A DNA stretch of 64,000 nucleotides, taken from contig JAKOMP010000008.1 of NCBI GenBank assembly GCA_022241785.1, forward strand, positions 1 to 64,000, written 5' to 3'. The notes under the pieces were generated by a model that saw nothing but the letters and a program-made list of their open reading frames with translations, did no database searches and had not been told where the DNA came from. The position numbers were made by a program, and so were the translations under genes. Shown here in pieces: positions 32,675-42,017 of this stretch; position 1 is the stretch's first letter; each line of letters begins with the position of its first letter. The stretch is from Cyanocohniella sp. LLY (GTDB lineage Bacteria > Cyanobacteriota > Cyanobacteriia > Cyanobacteriales > Nostocaceae).

Positions 32675-33399
32675 TGCGATTACTTGAAAGAAAAGAACTA
32701 AATCTTACCCCAATATTTCTCATGGGTAACGCAGTCTTACTTACTCTTTTACTGTTGATAGAGATCATAAATTTTTCCCGGATAGGAAAAGTTGCTACCT
32801 CAAAAATACCTACATTAGTAGAATTAAATGACGGTGAATCTATTAGAGTATCTTCCATAAGTAATGATGAGCGCTCCCCACAAGCCATTACGCATTTTGT
32901 AGGTCAAACAATGATGGGTTTACTTAGCTGGAATACAGTACCTCAAATAAGTAATGATTACAATGTAGAACCCACTAAAAACCTGAAATTAGATTCTGGT
33001 GTGCAAGCAGGCGACAATAAAATTACTACGACAGTATGGGCTACAGGATTTGCTCTATCTGAAGATTTCCGCGCTCCTTTTCTTAAAGAAATAGGTAATC
33101 TGACTCCTCCCAATGTTTTTAATGGTTCCACTCAGTCTATTTTAAAAATCAGTTGGCTTAGTGAACCTAAAAAACTCAGAAAAGGTGAATGGTCTATAAA
33201 TATGATTGCGGAAGTTATTGTGTTTCAGGCTAGCAATATGATAGGAACACCAATAGCATTTAACAAAACTATTTTTGTAAGAGCAATAGACACACCCGCT
33301 TTACCGAATATTTCATCTGATTTTCAGCAAACTGCTTATCGTGTTCGGAAAGCTGGGCTAGAAATTTATAAAATTCAAGATTTAGAGCTAAGTAATTAA
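32674..33399 (+). CDS. VirB8-like assembly factor
   Basis: A 241-aa protein with a short cytoplasmic N-terminus, one transmembrane helix (about 14-34, FLMGNAVLLTLLLLIEIINF) and a periplasmic domain of about 200 residues, the VirB8 layout. Helix AITHFVGQTMMGLLSWN near 70 and the later strands fit an NTF2-like fold, but sequence identity to known VirB8 is not obvious. It lies between VirB6 and VirB10. Confidence 0.6.
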   Translation: MRLLERKELNLTPIFLMGNAVLLTLLLLIEIINFSRIGKVATSKIPTLVELNDGESIRVSSISNDERSPQAITHFVGQTMMGLLSWNTVPQISNDYNVEPTKNLKLDSGVQAGDNKITTTVWATGFALSEDFRAPFLKEIGNLTPPNVFNGSTQSILKISWLSEPKKLRKGEWSINMIAEVIVFQASNMIGTPIAFNKTIFVRAIDTPALPNISSDFQQTAYRVRKAGLEIYKIQDLELSN

Positions 33400-33400
33400 C

Positions 33401-34888
33401 ATGACGCAAATACAAGAATCTCCACAAATAGAAGTACAGGATATAGTACAAAAGCCAGGCGAAATACCCGATACACTACCAACGCCAGAAGAGATACAAG
33501 ATAAAAATAACTTTGCCGCCATGAATGGGGTAAAAGCTCAAATAAAAGAAAGTAAATCCCCAGAAATACCTCAACCTGAAGAAATTGTCACTACTCGTAC
33601 AGTCTCACAAAACCCCATTTTAAAAATGGGTGTTATTGGTGGAGGAATACTGCTTTTTATCATGCTCATTGGTGGTGTAATCAATGGTTCCATGAATGCA
33701 TTGAATTTGACTACCACTAAAGAAATTGAACCTGCAAAGAACTCTCAAGAAGTGTTAGAAGAACCAGAAATTAAGGACGAGACAGGCGAAACCAAGACAG
33801 CTTTAGCTCTAACTAGTCAAAACTTAGAATTTAAAAAGATTCGTGACCAGAAGGCTCAAGTAGAAGCTACGCCCACGGCCACGCCTACACCTGTGGCTGT
33901 CGCGCCACCACCACCCCCATCTCCACCGCCAGTTCAAGCTACTAGGACTGTTTCTACTCAACCAGTACCACCGCCGCACAGATATACCACACCGCCCCCC
34001 GCGCCTGTTCCTACTCCTACAGTACCGCCAGTTTCTAGCACGGCAACACAAGCAAAAGCTCCGCCTGTAGATCCCATGCAGCAGTGGTTAGCAGTTTCTA
34101 ATATTGGTCATTATGGAACTTCAGAGCCAACAGATTTTACATCTTTGGCATCTGATGAATTGGAAAATCTTGAAGGTATTCAAGGTGGTTCAGGTAATCA
34201 ATTGGTTGATCAACAAGTTTCAAATCAGAACCTTAATTTAAATCCTGACCACAATGGGAAACGAGTTTTGGTAGGAAGCCGTGTAGAAGGTAGCTTAGAA
34301 ACTCCCATTGCCTGGAGTCGAAATACTCCACAACAAGAAAATCAAAATTATTTAATTCGATTAACTAAACCGTTACAAGCATTTGACAGCACAGAAGTAT
34401 TACCAGTAGGTTCTTATATTGTGGCTCGGCTCAATAGTTCTAATGAATCAGGATATGTGCAAATGCACGCTGTTTCTGCCTTAATTAACACAGATGGTAA
34501 AACAGAAGAAAAAAGTATTCCAGAGAACTCGGTTTTGATACTTGGTAAAAATGGCAATCTTCTGAAAGCCAAATCCCAAAAGGGTAGTGAATTAGGTGGT
34601 TCTTTGATGGCATCAGTATTATCTGGAGTAGCAAAGGCGGCGGAAATTCAAAATCGTCCTACTAGTCAATCAACTATTAACTCAATAGGTGTTTCAACTG
34701 TTACTACTAGTAATGATGATAAAAATTTAGTAGCAGGATTTGCTGAGGGCAGCATAAATGAGATGGTACGAAGAATGCAAACCGCAAATCAACAGCGATT
34801 ACAACAAATGCAGTCAGAAACCACAGTATTTGTTCTGGAATCAGGAACGTTTGTTCAGTTGTTTGTTAATCAAACTATCTTATTATGA
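33401..34888 (+). CDS. VirB10/TrbI-like core-complex protein
   Basis: A 495-aa protein that links inner and outer membranes. It has a cytoplasmic N-terminus, one transmembrane helix near 73-92 ([20 protein letters not shown]) and a Pro/Thr-rich periplasmic spacer (about 155-225) with PPPPPSPPP. The C-terminal beta domain has [25 protein letters not shown] and the final [10 protein letters not shown]. All features fit VirB10/TrbI. It overlaps the next gene by 4 bp (ATGA). Confidence 0.85.
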   Translation: MTQIQESPQIEVQDIVQKPGEIPDTLPTPEEIQDKNNFAAMNGVKAQIKESKSPEIPQPEEIVTTRTVSQNPILKMGVIGGGILLFIMLIGGVINGSMNALNLTTTKEIEPAKNSQEVLEEPEIKDETGETKTALALTSQNLEFKKIRDQKAQVEATPTATPTPVAVAPPPPPSPPPVQATRTVSTQPVPPPHRYTTPPPAPVPTPTVPPVSSTATQAKAPPVDPMQQWLAVSNIGHYGTSEPTDFTSLASDELENLEGIQGGSGNQLVDQQVSNQNLNLNPDHNGKRVLVGSRVEGSLETPIAWSRNTPQQENQNYLIRLTKPLQAFDSTEVLPVGSYIVARLNSSNESGYVQMHAVSALINTDGKTEEKSIPENSVLILGKNGNLLKAKSQKGSELGGSLMASVLSGVAKAAEIQNRPTSQSTINSIGVSTVTTSNDDKNLVAGFAEGSINEMVRRMQTANQQRLQQMQSETTVFVLESGTFVQLFVNQTILL

Positions 34889-35793
34889 AACGATTTATTC
34901 AACAAGGGCATAAACCCAAAATAGTACTTATCTCTGCCTTTTGCCTGCTCAATTTAGTAGTTTTTAATTCTGCTAAAGCCTTAGCTAGTTCAACTAGAGT
35001 AGTATATTCACAAGATGCTCAAGGTATAACCGCTTCGGGAATTGATTTAAAAGTTTGGAGTGGGTACGGATTAACTATCAATTTTATTCCGTCTGGTGAA
35101 ATCATTAAACAAGTGTGGATTGGTGACCCAACTCGTATTTCCTTCACTTCTAATGGTGGGTTATGCCAAAAGATGGAATCAAATCAAGAATGTACAAATG
35201 CTGGAGCGACAGTTTTATTTCTGCGGCATATTCAACCAATTAAATTTCCACATCTCACATCTAGTAGTGATGGGAGTACACAACTTACAATTCTCACTAG
35301 TGGTGCTGAAGGACAAAAACAATATCAATTTAAATTAACACCGTCCACAGGACAGCCATCATACACAAGTTTAATCATCAAACCTGATTCAGAAAGACCC
35401 AAACCCTTATTAGTGGCTGAGGAAACACCACCAGTAATAACTGAGCCAGTATCCGCTAAAGAAACAGTTGCTGCTAGGAATAATCAAAATACTAACCCTC
35501 AGATTACATCTCCTAACCATCAGAATAGTAATGTTCAAATTACATCTTCTAATCTTTCTACTATAACTTTGATTCCAGGTAGAACGATTCAACGAAATGA
35601 TGCTAATGCTATAGCTTACGGGTTAGCAATTGCTGGACGTAATGGGGAAATTAAACAAGGCTCTCCTATATGGAAGAAACTCCAGGATACTATTAGATTG
35701 CTCAGACGAGGTAAGAGCAGAGAAGAAGCTATCGCTCTCTCTGGTATTGATGCTGAAATTTTTAATCAATTAATTGAGTTGGGAAAACTTTAA
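34885..35793 (+). CDS. VirB9/TraK-like secretion protein
   Basis: A 302-aa protein with a signal peptide ending near ALASSTRV (about residue 36). A beta-rich domain follows ([20 protein letters not shown], then DPTRISF), like the N-terminal VirB9/TraK domain. The C-terminal 90 residues have a Gln/Asn-rich linker and a helical domain. It comes after VirB10 rather than before it, a swap relative to the classical order. Assignment rests on fold-like pattern, signal peptide and place. Confidence 0.65.
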   Translation: MKRFIQQGHKPKIVLISAFCLLNLVVFNSAKALASSTRVVYSQDAQGITASGIDLKVWSGYGLTINFIPSGEIIKQVWIGDPTRISFTSNGGLCQKMESNQECTNAGATVLFLRHIQPIKFPHLTSSSDGSTQLTILTSGAEGQKQYQFKLTPSTGQPSYTSLIIKPDSERPKPLLVAEETPPVITEPVSAKETVAARNNQNTNPQITSPNHQNSNVQITSSNLSTITLIPGRTIQRNDANAIAYGLAIAGRNGEIKQGSPIWKKLQDTIRLLRRGKSREEAIALSGIDAEIFNQLIELGKL

Positions 35794-35796
35794 TTA

Positions 35797-37041
35797 ATGC
35801 AATTCATCTGGAAAATTTCAAAACCCAGCAATGTTTTTATTCCGAATCAAATGAAATTTAAAAAATATTTGTTAGCTACCACTGCTTTAATTTCGGTAGC
35901 TTTACAACCACAACCATCTCTAGCTCAACCGCCAACAATTACCTATTCTGTAGGTAAATATCAAGTCCAAGCGCCTGACTGGGCAAAGATAACTTGGGGA
36001 ACCCTGCCACCAGTCCCAGAATCTGGTTATCTCAGCATCCCTAAAAATTTAATTCCCCAGTTTGGCTATGACCCCTCTCGTTCATGGTCAGCAGGACAAC
36101 AAGTAGATTCTATAGTCATGCTGGGAGATGTGGAAGATGCTTTCAGGCTTGATTCATTTACCCTCAACCAGATATCTGCAATTACTCCAGCCAACAGTGC
36201 GAAACTGACACTTAAAGACTTTGGGTTGATGGAATGGCAAACCCCTAAATCTTTAGTGAAAGCCATACCGAGTTTGGGAAACCTCAATGTCAATCAGGTT
36301 CAACCCATCCGGGATTTATTTATTAAAGCGGGTGTTTCTGGTGGTGGTAAAATTGGTCAAATTATTAATTACAATCCCAAAGCTGCCAATCTGACTTTAG
36401 GTAACCTTGATTTAAGTAAGTATTCTCTGAACTCAATTCCCCGCTTGAATATAACTCAAATTAATAAATTCTCAGGTTGGCAACGTAGTTTTATTAATCA
36501 AGTTCCCAACCTGGATCAAGTACCCTTTGATAAAATGCCACTGCCAATTCAATCTGGGACTGGGGTAGTTGGCGTGGCCTCGGTTGTACTGGGGAAGGCG
36601 GAACGCGGGGACGCAAAAGTAGGCGCTAACTACTTTGTTTCTGGCAGTGTTAACAGTCGCAGTGCAACTATTCCCGTAGCCTGTGAAGCTGGTAAGGAAT
36701 GCGCCTACATGGAATTAGGTGATTTAGTAGGGCAAGGGGGATCACTTTATGGTAAGCGTTGGGCATCCGGTTTATCCCAACAGGTAAAAGGAGGGTTCGG
36801 CTTTTTAAGTGTTGTCAATGGTGGAAAGGAGCCTACAGGCAGACTTGTTTATGGACCTGGGTTCAAGGTGGCTTTGACTGGGGTAAACGAATCAAAGGGT
36901 ACGGCTGACTTTGGCTTGTTTTTTAGGATTTGTGTTCGACCGCCTTTGGGCCCCCGAACTTGCACCCCCTATTTTATCGGACCCATTCCTTGGATACCTG
37001 TTAGTGAGAATAACCTTGTGATACTGGGGGCGGGAGGATGA
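35797..37041 (+). CDS. Secreted protein of unknown function in the transfer operon
   Basis: A 414-aa protein. A typical signal peptide begins at the internal Met19 (MKFKKYLLATTALISVAL, cleavage near SLAQ). The ATG at 35851 may therefore be the true start, although GGAAAA precedes 35797. The mature part has helical repeats rich in Leu/Asn and a C-terminal domain with paired Cys (CEAGKEC, CVRPPLGPRTC). It lies between the VirB9-like and coupling-protein genes and overlaps the latter by 4 bp. It may be a cyanobacteria-specific envelope component of the channel; no family was recognised. Confidence 0.65.
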   Translation: MQFIWKISKPSNVFIPNQMKFKKYLLATTALISVALQPQPSLAQPPTITYSVGKYQVQAPDWAKITWGTLPPVPESGYLSIPKNLIPQFGYDPSRSWSAGQQVDSIVMLGDVEDAFRLDSFTLNQISAITPANSAKLTLKDFGLMEWQTPKSLVKAIPSLGNLNVNQVQPIRDLFIKAGVSGGGKIGQIINYNPKAANLTLGNLDLSKYSLNSIPRLNITQINKFSGWQRSFINQVPNLDQVPFDKMPLPIQSGTGVVGVASVVLGKAERGDAKVGANYFVSGSVNSRSATIPVACEAGKECAYMELGDLVGQGGSLYGKRWASGLSQQVKGGFGFLSVVNGGKEPTGRLVYGPGFKVALTGVNESKGTADFGLFFRICVRPPLGPRTCTPYFIGPIPWIPVSENNLVILGAGG

Positions 37042-38900
37042 CAACATCTCAAGAAGTTAGTATTGACCAATTTATTCCACCGGAGATGCAATCCTCATTT
37101 TTGTCTCCCGCCGGACTAGGATTGCTTGCCTGTGGGGTAGTAATTGTCATCGCCAAATATATTGATAGTCAAGGGGGAAAAGCTAAACTAGCTACAGCTA
37201 GATGGGGTGGTAGCGCTGAAAAAAAAGCGGCTCGAAAATTAGCTTGCAAGCAAATTCAGCAACGCAAGCATAACCGAGTATCTTTATTTATTGGCACTCC
37301 CAAAAATACTAAAGCTCTGATCGTCAATAACAAAAGAATTACCCAAATTCCTGAAGATACTTCCACGCTTTATTTACCAGACGCACAACGGGGGATTTTA
37401 GTTTGCGGTGGCCCTGGTTGTGGTAAGTCATTCTCAATGTTGAATCCCTTGGTACGGTCTGCGATTAACCAGGGGCTGCCGGTGATTTTGTATGACTTCA
37501 AATATAGCGAACAAGAATCAGCCACAGCTTCAGCTAAAGGACAAGCCCCAATCCTCGCCGGGTACGCTTTGGAACGAGGTTATGATGTCACTGTTCTTGC
37601 ACCAGGATTTAAAGAATCAGCGATCGCTAACCCGATAGACTTTCTTCGTAATAATGAAGACTCTGAGATGGCTAGACAACTTGCCATCACCCTTAACCGC
37701 AACTTTAAGCTAGGTTCAGATGAAGGAGGTAACAGTTTTTTCTCTAACGCTGGGGATCAGCTAGTGCAAGCAGTCTTTATGTTTGTAAAAGGGACTAAAT
37801 ACCCCGACATCATGATGTGCCAAGCTATTTTGGGACTGCCTAAATTAGTCAAGCGAATTGAAGAAGCGGAAAACCTAAATTTTATGGTCAGAGAAGCTTT
37901 CGCGCAATTTGTTTCTGTTGCTGGTAGTCCCGAAACAGCTGCTTCGATAGTGGGAACAGCCAGTGGTTTGTTTAGCAGATTTATGGTTCCCTCTGCCCTC
38001 GCCGCTTTTTGTGGTCAAACTAATATTCCACTGGACTTAAAGGGACGGCAGATGGTGATTTTCGGGATGAATAAAGAAAAGCGTGATGTTATTGCGCCTT
38101 TATTAGTTTCAATTTTGCATCTTTTAGTTAGTAGAAATGTAGCAACAAAACGCTCTTGTCCTCTGGTACTTGCTTTAGATGAATTACCTACTTTATATTT
38201 GCCTGCTTTGGTAGATTGGCTCAACCAAAATAGAGAGGATGGCTTGGTATCAATTTTAGGATTGCAAAACCTTTCAATGCTTGAGGAGGCTTACGGCGAA
38301 AACACAACTAATGCCATATTTGGGGGCTGTGCTACGAAAGCCTTTTTTAATCCCCAAGATGATATTGCTGCCGAGCGATTTAGTAATTTTCTGGGTGAGG
38401 AAGAAATCAAATATAAACAGCGTTCTCGTAGTTCTGGAGGCAAGGGCGGGGCAAGTATTTCTAATTCAGACCAAAACAGTACACGGAAATTATTCGATAT
38501 CAATCAATTTAATACTTTACCGGAGGGAAAGGCAGTAATTATTAACCCAGGGTTTCGCGCTCGTGGGCAAATAAGTATACCTGTATTACAACAAATTCGT
38601 ATTCCTAAGCATGAAATAAAATCTGAAGGTTTCAGTGTAAAAGCTTGGTACGAATTTCAAAAAGACTTAGCTTCTAAATCATCTCTTCATATACCTGCTT
38701 CTGAAGAAATGAATCTCCGACGCATGGAAGCTGAAAAACTGTTACCATTAACAGAAAATACAGCTAAATCTTCAGAAAAAGAAGCTCAGTTATTAGCTAA
38801 AAAAGCAGAACTAGAGTCTAGAAAATCACAAGTAAAAGCTCGACAAACACAAGCTAAATCTGCAACAGTTCAAGCAGTTAAAAAAGCTCACGACCTTTAG
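37038..38900 (+). CDS. VirD4/TraD-type coupling protein
   Basis: A 620-aa ATPase that docks the relaxase-DNA complex onto the channel. An N-terminal hydrophobic helix (about 24-42) is followed by the motor with Walker A GGPGCGKS near 123 and Walker B VLALDELPT near 378. The ILGLQNLSMLEEAYG box follows near 403. The C-terminal 60 residues are a Lys/Gln-rich coiled coil. Motifs and length fit VirD4/TraG. Confidence 0.9.
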   Translation: MTTSQEVSIDQFIPPEMQSSFLSPAGLGLLACGVVIVIAKYIDSQGGKAKLATARWGGSAEKKAARKLACKQIQQRKHNRVSLFIGTPKNTKALIVNNKRITQIPEDTSTLYLPDAQRGILVCGGPGCGKSFSMLNPLVRSAINQGLPVILYDFKYSEQESATASAKGQAPILAGYALERGYDVTVLAPGFKESAIANPIDFLRNNEDSEMARQLAITLNRNFKLGSDEGGNSFFSNAGDQLVQAVFMFVKGTKYPDIMMCQAILGLPKLVKRIEEAENLNFMVREAFAQFVSVAGSPETAASIVGTASGLFSRFMVPSALAAFCGQTNIPLDLKGRQMVIFGMNKEKRDVIAPLLVSILHLLVSRNVATKRSCPLVLALDELPTLYLPALVDWLNQNREDGLVSILGLQNLSMLEEAYGENTTNAIFGGCATKAFFNPQDDIAAERFSNFLGEEEIKYKQRSRSSGGKGGASISNSDQNSTRKLFDINQFNTLPEGKAVIINPGFRARGQISIPVLQQIRIPKHEIKSEGFSVKAWYEFQKDLASKSSLHIPASEEMNLRRMEAEKLLPLTENTAKSSEKEAQLLAKKAELESRKSQVKARQTQAKSATVQAVKKAHDL

Positions 38901-38909
38901 GAAAAAATT

Positions 38910-39341
38910 ATGAATGATAAACAAAAAGCATATTTACAGCACTATCAAGATGAGTGTGCTAAACTTCCATCTGATATAGCAACTTTTGCTAATAAGTATT
39001 TTATCCAGTATTTTAATGAATTTGTAAATACTATCGATTCTTGGAATGATGAGCCATTGCCTGATGGTTATATTCCACATTCATTTGAAATTTACTATAG
39101 GACATCACATAGTCCTCATATCCATATAATTGATGGTGTTTTGGAAGAATATACCTTACCAAATGTAGAGAAAAATAGCCCTTCTGTAACATTAATTATT
39201 GACAGTAATTTTGTCTATATCGAAGTTGAAGGGAAAGAAATTCTCAATAAAATCGGTGGGGCTATCTTACCAAAAATAATTACCAATCCTTCCCTGCTGT
39301 TAAGTAGTTTAACTAACAAGAGTCAGTATTCTGAATCCTAA
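38910..39341 (+). CDS. Protein of unknown function, 143 aa
   Basis: A soluble, acidic 143-aa protein starting 9 nt after the coupling-protein stop, so probably in the same transcript. Aromatic-rich middle (FEIYYRTSHSPHIHIIDG). No signal peptide, membrane segment or known motif seen. Confidence 0.5.
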   Translation: MNDKQKAYLQHYQDECAKLPSDIATFANKYFIQYFNEFVNTIDSWNDEPLPDGYIPHSFEIYYRTSHSPHIHIIDGVLEEYTLPNVEKNSPSVTLIIDSNFVYIEVEGKEILNKIGGAILPKIITNPSLLLSSLTNKSQYSES

Positions 39342-39412
39342 ATATTGAATCTTGAATACTCTATATCTAGAAAGATAGAGGTTTAATTTATACTCATAAA
39401 TGGAGACGTAAC

Positions 39413-40720
39413 ATGATTGAACCATCAGATGCCAAAGAAATTAAAAATGATTATCTTGATACTTTAGAAACATTACTAAAAACTATTTTTCAAAAAGCTA
39501 AAGAAAAAGAGTTTAACCCTGATAGAGAAATATTAATCAAGGTTGGTAATGAAAGAATTTATAAAGGTCTAGCTGATGAAAATCTCAAAAATATTAATCC
39601 TTTTATTTCCCAGGATTTAGTTAATAAGTTAGAAAAAGCTTTCAATCATCCTGAAGAACTTAATAATGTAGTATCAATCAAGATTGGTAAGGAAGAAGTC
39701 TTTCGTGTAGATAAGGGTGAAACAAAAATAGATAAATTAGGTTTATCAAATGTCATAAGCCAAACTCAAAAGAATGTTAAACCTGAACGTATCTATAGCG
39801 TTGAAGCGTTACAGAAGCAAGTTGATGTTTTGCATAAACAGATGCAAGAACAACAGAAGCTTGTAGATGAACTTAAAACACAGCCTCAGTCAGAAGAATC
39901 AATCAAAAAGCTGTTTGCTCAAGTAGAAGAAATGTCTAATTCACTGGAGAAACAGCAAAAAGCAATTGAGAAAACACAGCAATCATTAGCAGCTTTTAGT
40001 GAACGTTCTTTACCTGTCATTCAAAATACTAAGCTGCAAAACTGGGTGGGTTCAATTGAGAATAAAGTTAAACAGACATCAAAAAGTTTGCTTGAGCGAG
40101 TTAAAGATGCTTTGACACCTGAAGTTGTAAAATTACGTAATTCTGTTGACAAACAAATATCTGAAATTAAATCCCAGATAGACCAGCAAGTTTCTACTCT
40201 CAGAAATGAGCTACAAACGCAAGTAGATGGTGTTAAAGCTCAAGTCAAAACTAGCATTAATGATGTTCGGGAAAATGTTGATAATAAAATAGCAACTGTT
40301 CAAGGAGTAATTCAAGATACTCGTCAAGAAATTGCTCAAACTGTTTCCCAAATTAAACAAAAAGCTATTGAGGATAGTGTCAAAACTCTGCTCAATTATC
40401 TAGGAGAGAAACAACCTGATGGTTCGATAAGTTTCAAAAGTACAAACTTCAGTTTTCAACAACAAGGTGATACTGTAAGTGTTAAGGCTAATAATGGCAC
40501 TGAAGTCATTAAAAATGGAGTTCTTACCCATGAGGTTACACCAGAACAAATTACCCAACTTGAAAAAGTTCAACCTGTAGTTGATGAGTATTTGAGCGCT
40601 CTAGCCGATTTAGAATATGCTGATGCTGAGTCTGAATACTTAAAAGCTGAAGAACAATATTTAAGTGATCCTGAAAGTATTGAGGAGGAAGAAAATTTAT
40701 CTAGAGGTTTGAGCCGTTGA
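39413..40720 (+). CDS. Long coiled-coil protein of unknown function, 435 aa
   Basis: The first 110 residues look globular; from about 120 to 330 the protein is a nearly continuous Gln/Lys/Glu-rich coiled coil (QKQVDVLHKQMQEQQKLVDE). The C-terminus is very acidic. The start follows GGAGACGTAAC. Position after the coupling protein suggests a scaffold in transfer, but no family was recognised. Confidence 0.6.
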   Translation: MIEPSDAKEIKNDYLDTLETLLKTIFQKAKEKEFNPDREILIKVGNERIYKGLADENLKNINPFISQDLVNKLEKAFNHPEELNNVVSIKIGKEEVFRVDKGETKIDKLGLSNVISQTQKNVKPERIYSVEALQKQVDVLHKQMQEQQKLVDELKTQPQSEESIKKLFAQVEEMSNSLEKQQKAIEKTQQSLAAFSERSLPVIQNTKLQNWVGSIENKVKQTSKSLLERVKDALTPEVVKLRNSVDKQISEIKSQIDQQVSTLRNELQTQVDGVKAQVKTSINDVRENVDNKIATVQGVIQDTRQEIAQTVSQIKQKAIEDSVKTLLNYLGEKQPDGSISFKSTNFSFQQQGDTVSVKANNGTEVIKNGVLTHEVTPEQITQLEKVQPVVDEYLSALADLEYADAESEYLKAEEQYLSDPESIEEEENLSRGLSR

Positions 40721-40884
40721 TGTCTCAATGGGTATTAATGCACTTGGAATCATAATTTGAGAAAAATTCTGAAGCATAATCTGAGAAAGAGCGTTACTTA
40801 AAGGATAAAGTGAGCGTTTTTAAAGCAAAAAGTGGCGCAGATAAAAACACCTCCCAAAAAATGGCTCTTGTTGTTACGACATCG

Positions 40885-41523
40885 CTAAATCTTCTCCAAC
40901 TTGTATAGAAGTTTATCAGAAACAACTGTTTCTACTCTGCCTACTCCTTTGTCAATAACACTAAGATATACCTCAATCTGAAAAGGTATATTGTTCAAAT
41001 CTGCTAGTTTAGGTGCTTGTAATTTACCAGCCATTTGAACACGATGACTTCCTATTTCTGCTGGCAACCTTTGTATGACTTTTGAATTGAGTAAAGGATA
41101 ATCATTAGGTCGCAATTGTGTTGAGTTTAAGTATTGAAAATCGAGTGATGGAGACGTTGAATTCCCTGGTAAGTAGTATTGAACCACTGCAACAACCAAT
41201 TGCTCTTCATTTTCTTTAAAGCTCTTCTCTTCAGGAGATGGATTTATCTCTAGTATCTGAATAGATGCACCGGCAACCTTTAGTTCGTCAGCAGACATCA
41301 ACTTTCGAGACTGTTCGGCTTCTCCTTGAGGTGATGCTATTTGCAAGAAGGCTACTAAGATAATCAGTGGCAGAAAGGCAACTACCGTAATTACAAGTTT
41401 TTTTGTATTTGGTTTGTCTGGAAATACCCCCCTTTGTTTAAGTAAATCGTAGAACCAATTAGAAAGGGTTCCGAGTAAAAGCCCTACAACTATGCTGACT
41501 AGAACTAGTAAAAACTGACTCAC
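40885..41523 (-). CDS. Membrane protein of unknown function, 212 aa
   Basis: Two hydrophobic helices (about 4-26 and 44-64) flank a short basic loop; the C-terminal 140 residues form a soluble domain, probably extracytoplasmic. It is convergent with the transfer operon. No family was recognised. Confidence 0.55.
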   Translation of the reverse strand: MSQFLLVLVSIVVGLLLGTLSNWFYDLLKQRGVFPDKPNTKKLVITVVAFLPLIILVAFLQIASPQGEAEQSRKLMSADELKVAGASIQILEINPSPEEKSFKENEEQLVVAVVQYYLPGNSTSPSLDFQYLNSTQLRPNDYPLLNSKVIQRLPAEIGSHRVQMAGKLQAPKLADLNNIPFQIEVYLSVIDKGVGRVETVVSDKLLYKLEKI

Positions 41524-42017
41524 TTAAAAACTCTTCTTCTGGAAGTACTTTCATTAACTTTATACTTTACAGACCATTAGATATGCAATTACCTTAACAT
41601 GGTGTTAGAGCGTGTTTGAAAAGTGATTGGCTGTCATTTTAAACACTCGCAGATCCCCCCTGTCCCCCTAAACCCCTTCGGGGATGCGCCTTCGGCGTAG
41701 AAAAAGGGGGGAAATGAATCAAAGTCCACGGCAGTCGCTTCAAGCCGGGAAACCCGTCCAACGCGCTGCCTCCCCTTTTCAAGGGGGATTTAGGGGGATC
41801 TAAAAGTATTTGTCATTACTTACTTGGGCGTGACCAAACTCTTTCTTAGAGTCGTTTCCGTGAGGGTAAGGGGTGTGAATCCCTTAGCGGCGTAGGTTCC
41901 GCGTTCTAATCGACCAGTTCAGGTCGCACTTACTCATTTGACCCCAAATATATAATTTGGCAAATTACACCTAACGAGTAGGGCGGATACCCAGGTATCG
42001 TTAAGCGAAATGTCTCG
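41524..42017. other. Intergenic region with hairpins next to the relaxase gene; possible oriT
   Basis: 494 bp. The first half (41650-41810) is the CCCCCTAAA/AAGGGGG low-complexity repeat of Nostocales. The second half carries three inverted repeats: TAAGGG (41867-41872)/CCCTTA (41881-41886), CGACC (41911-41915)/GGTCG (41922-41926), and CTAACGAG (41971-41978)/CTCGTTAG (42014-42021). The last repeat reaches into the relaxase stop codon. A clustered set of small dyads beside a relaxase gene is typical of oriT, but the nic site is not recognised and terminator function is an alternative. Confidence 0.4.

Noticed and set aside
41650-41810. GC-rich CCCCCTAAACCCC-type sequence as a functional element
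   Set aside because: It matches the low-complexity intergenic repeats that are widespread in Nostocales and gives no sign of a specific role here.
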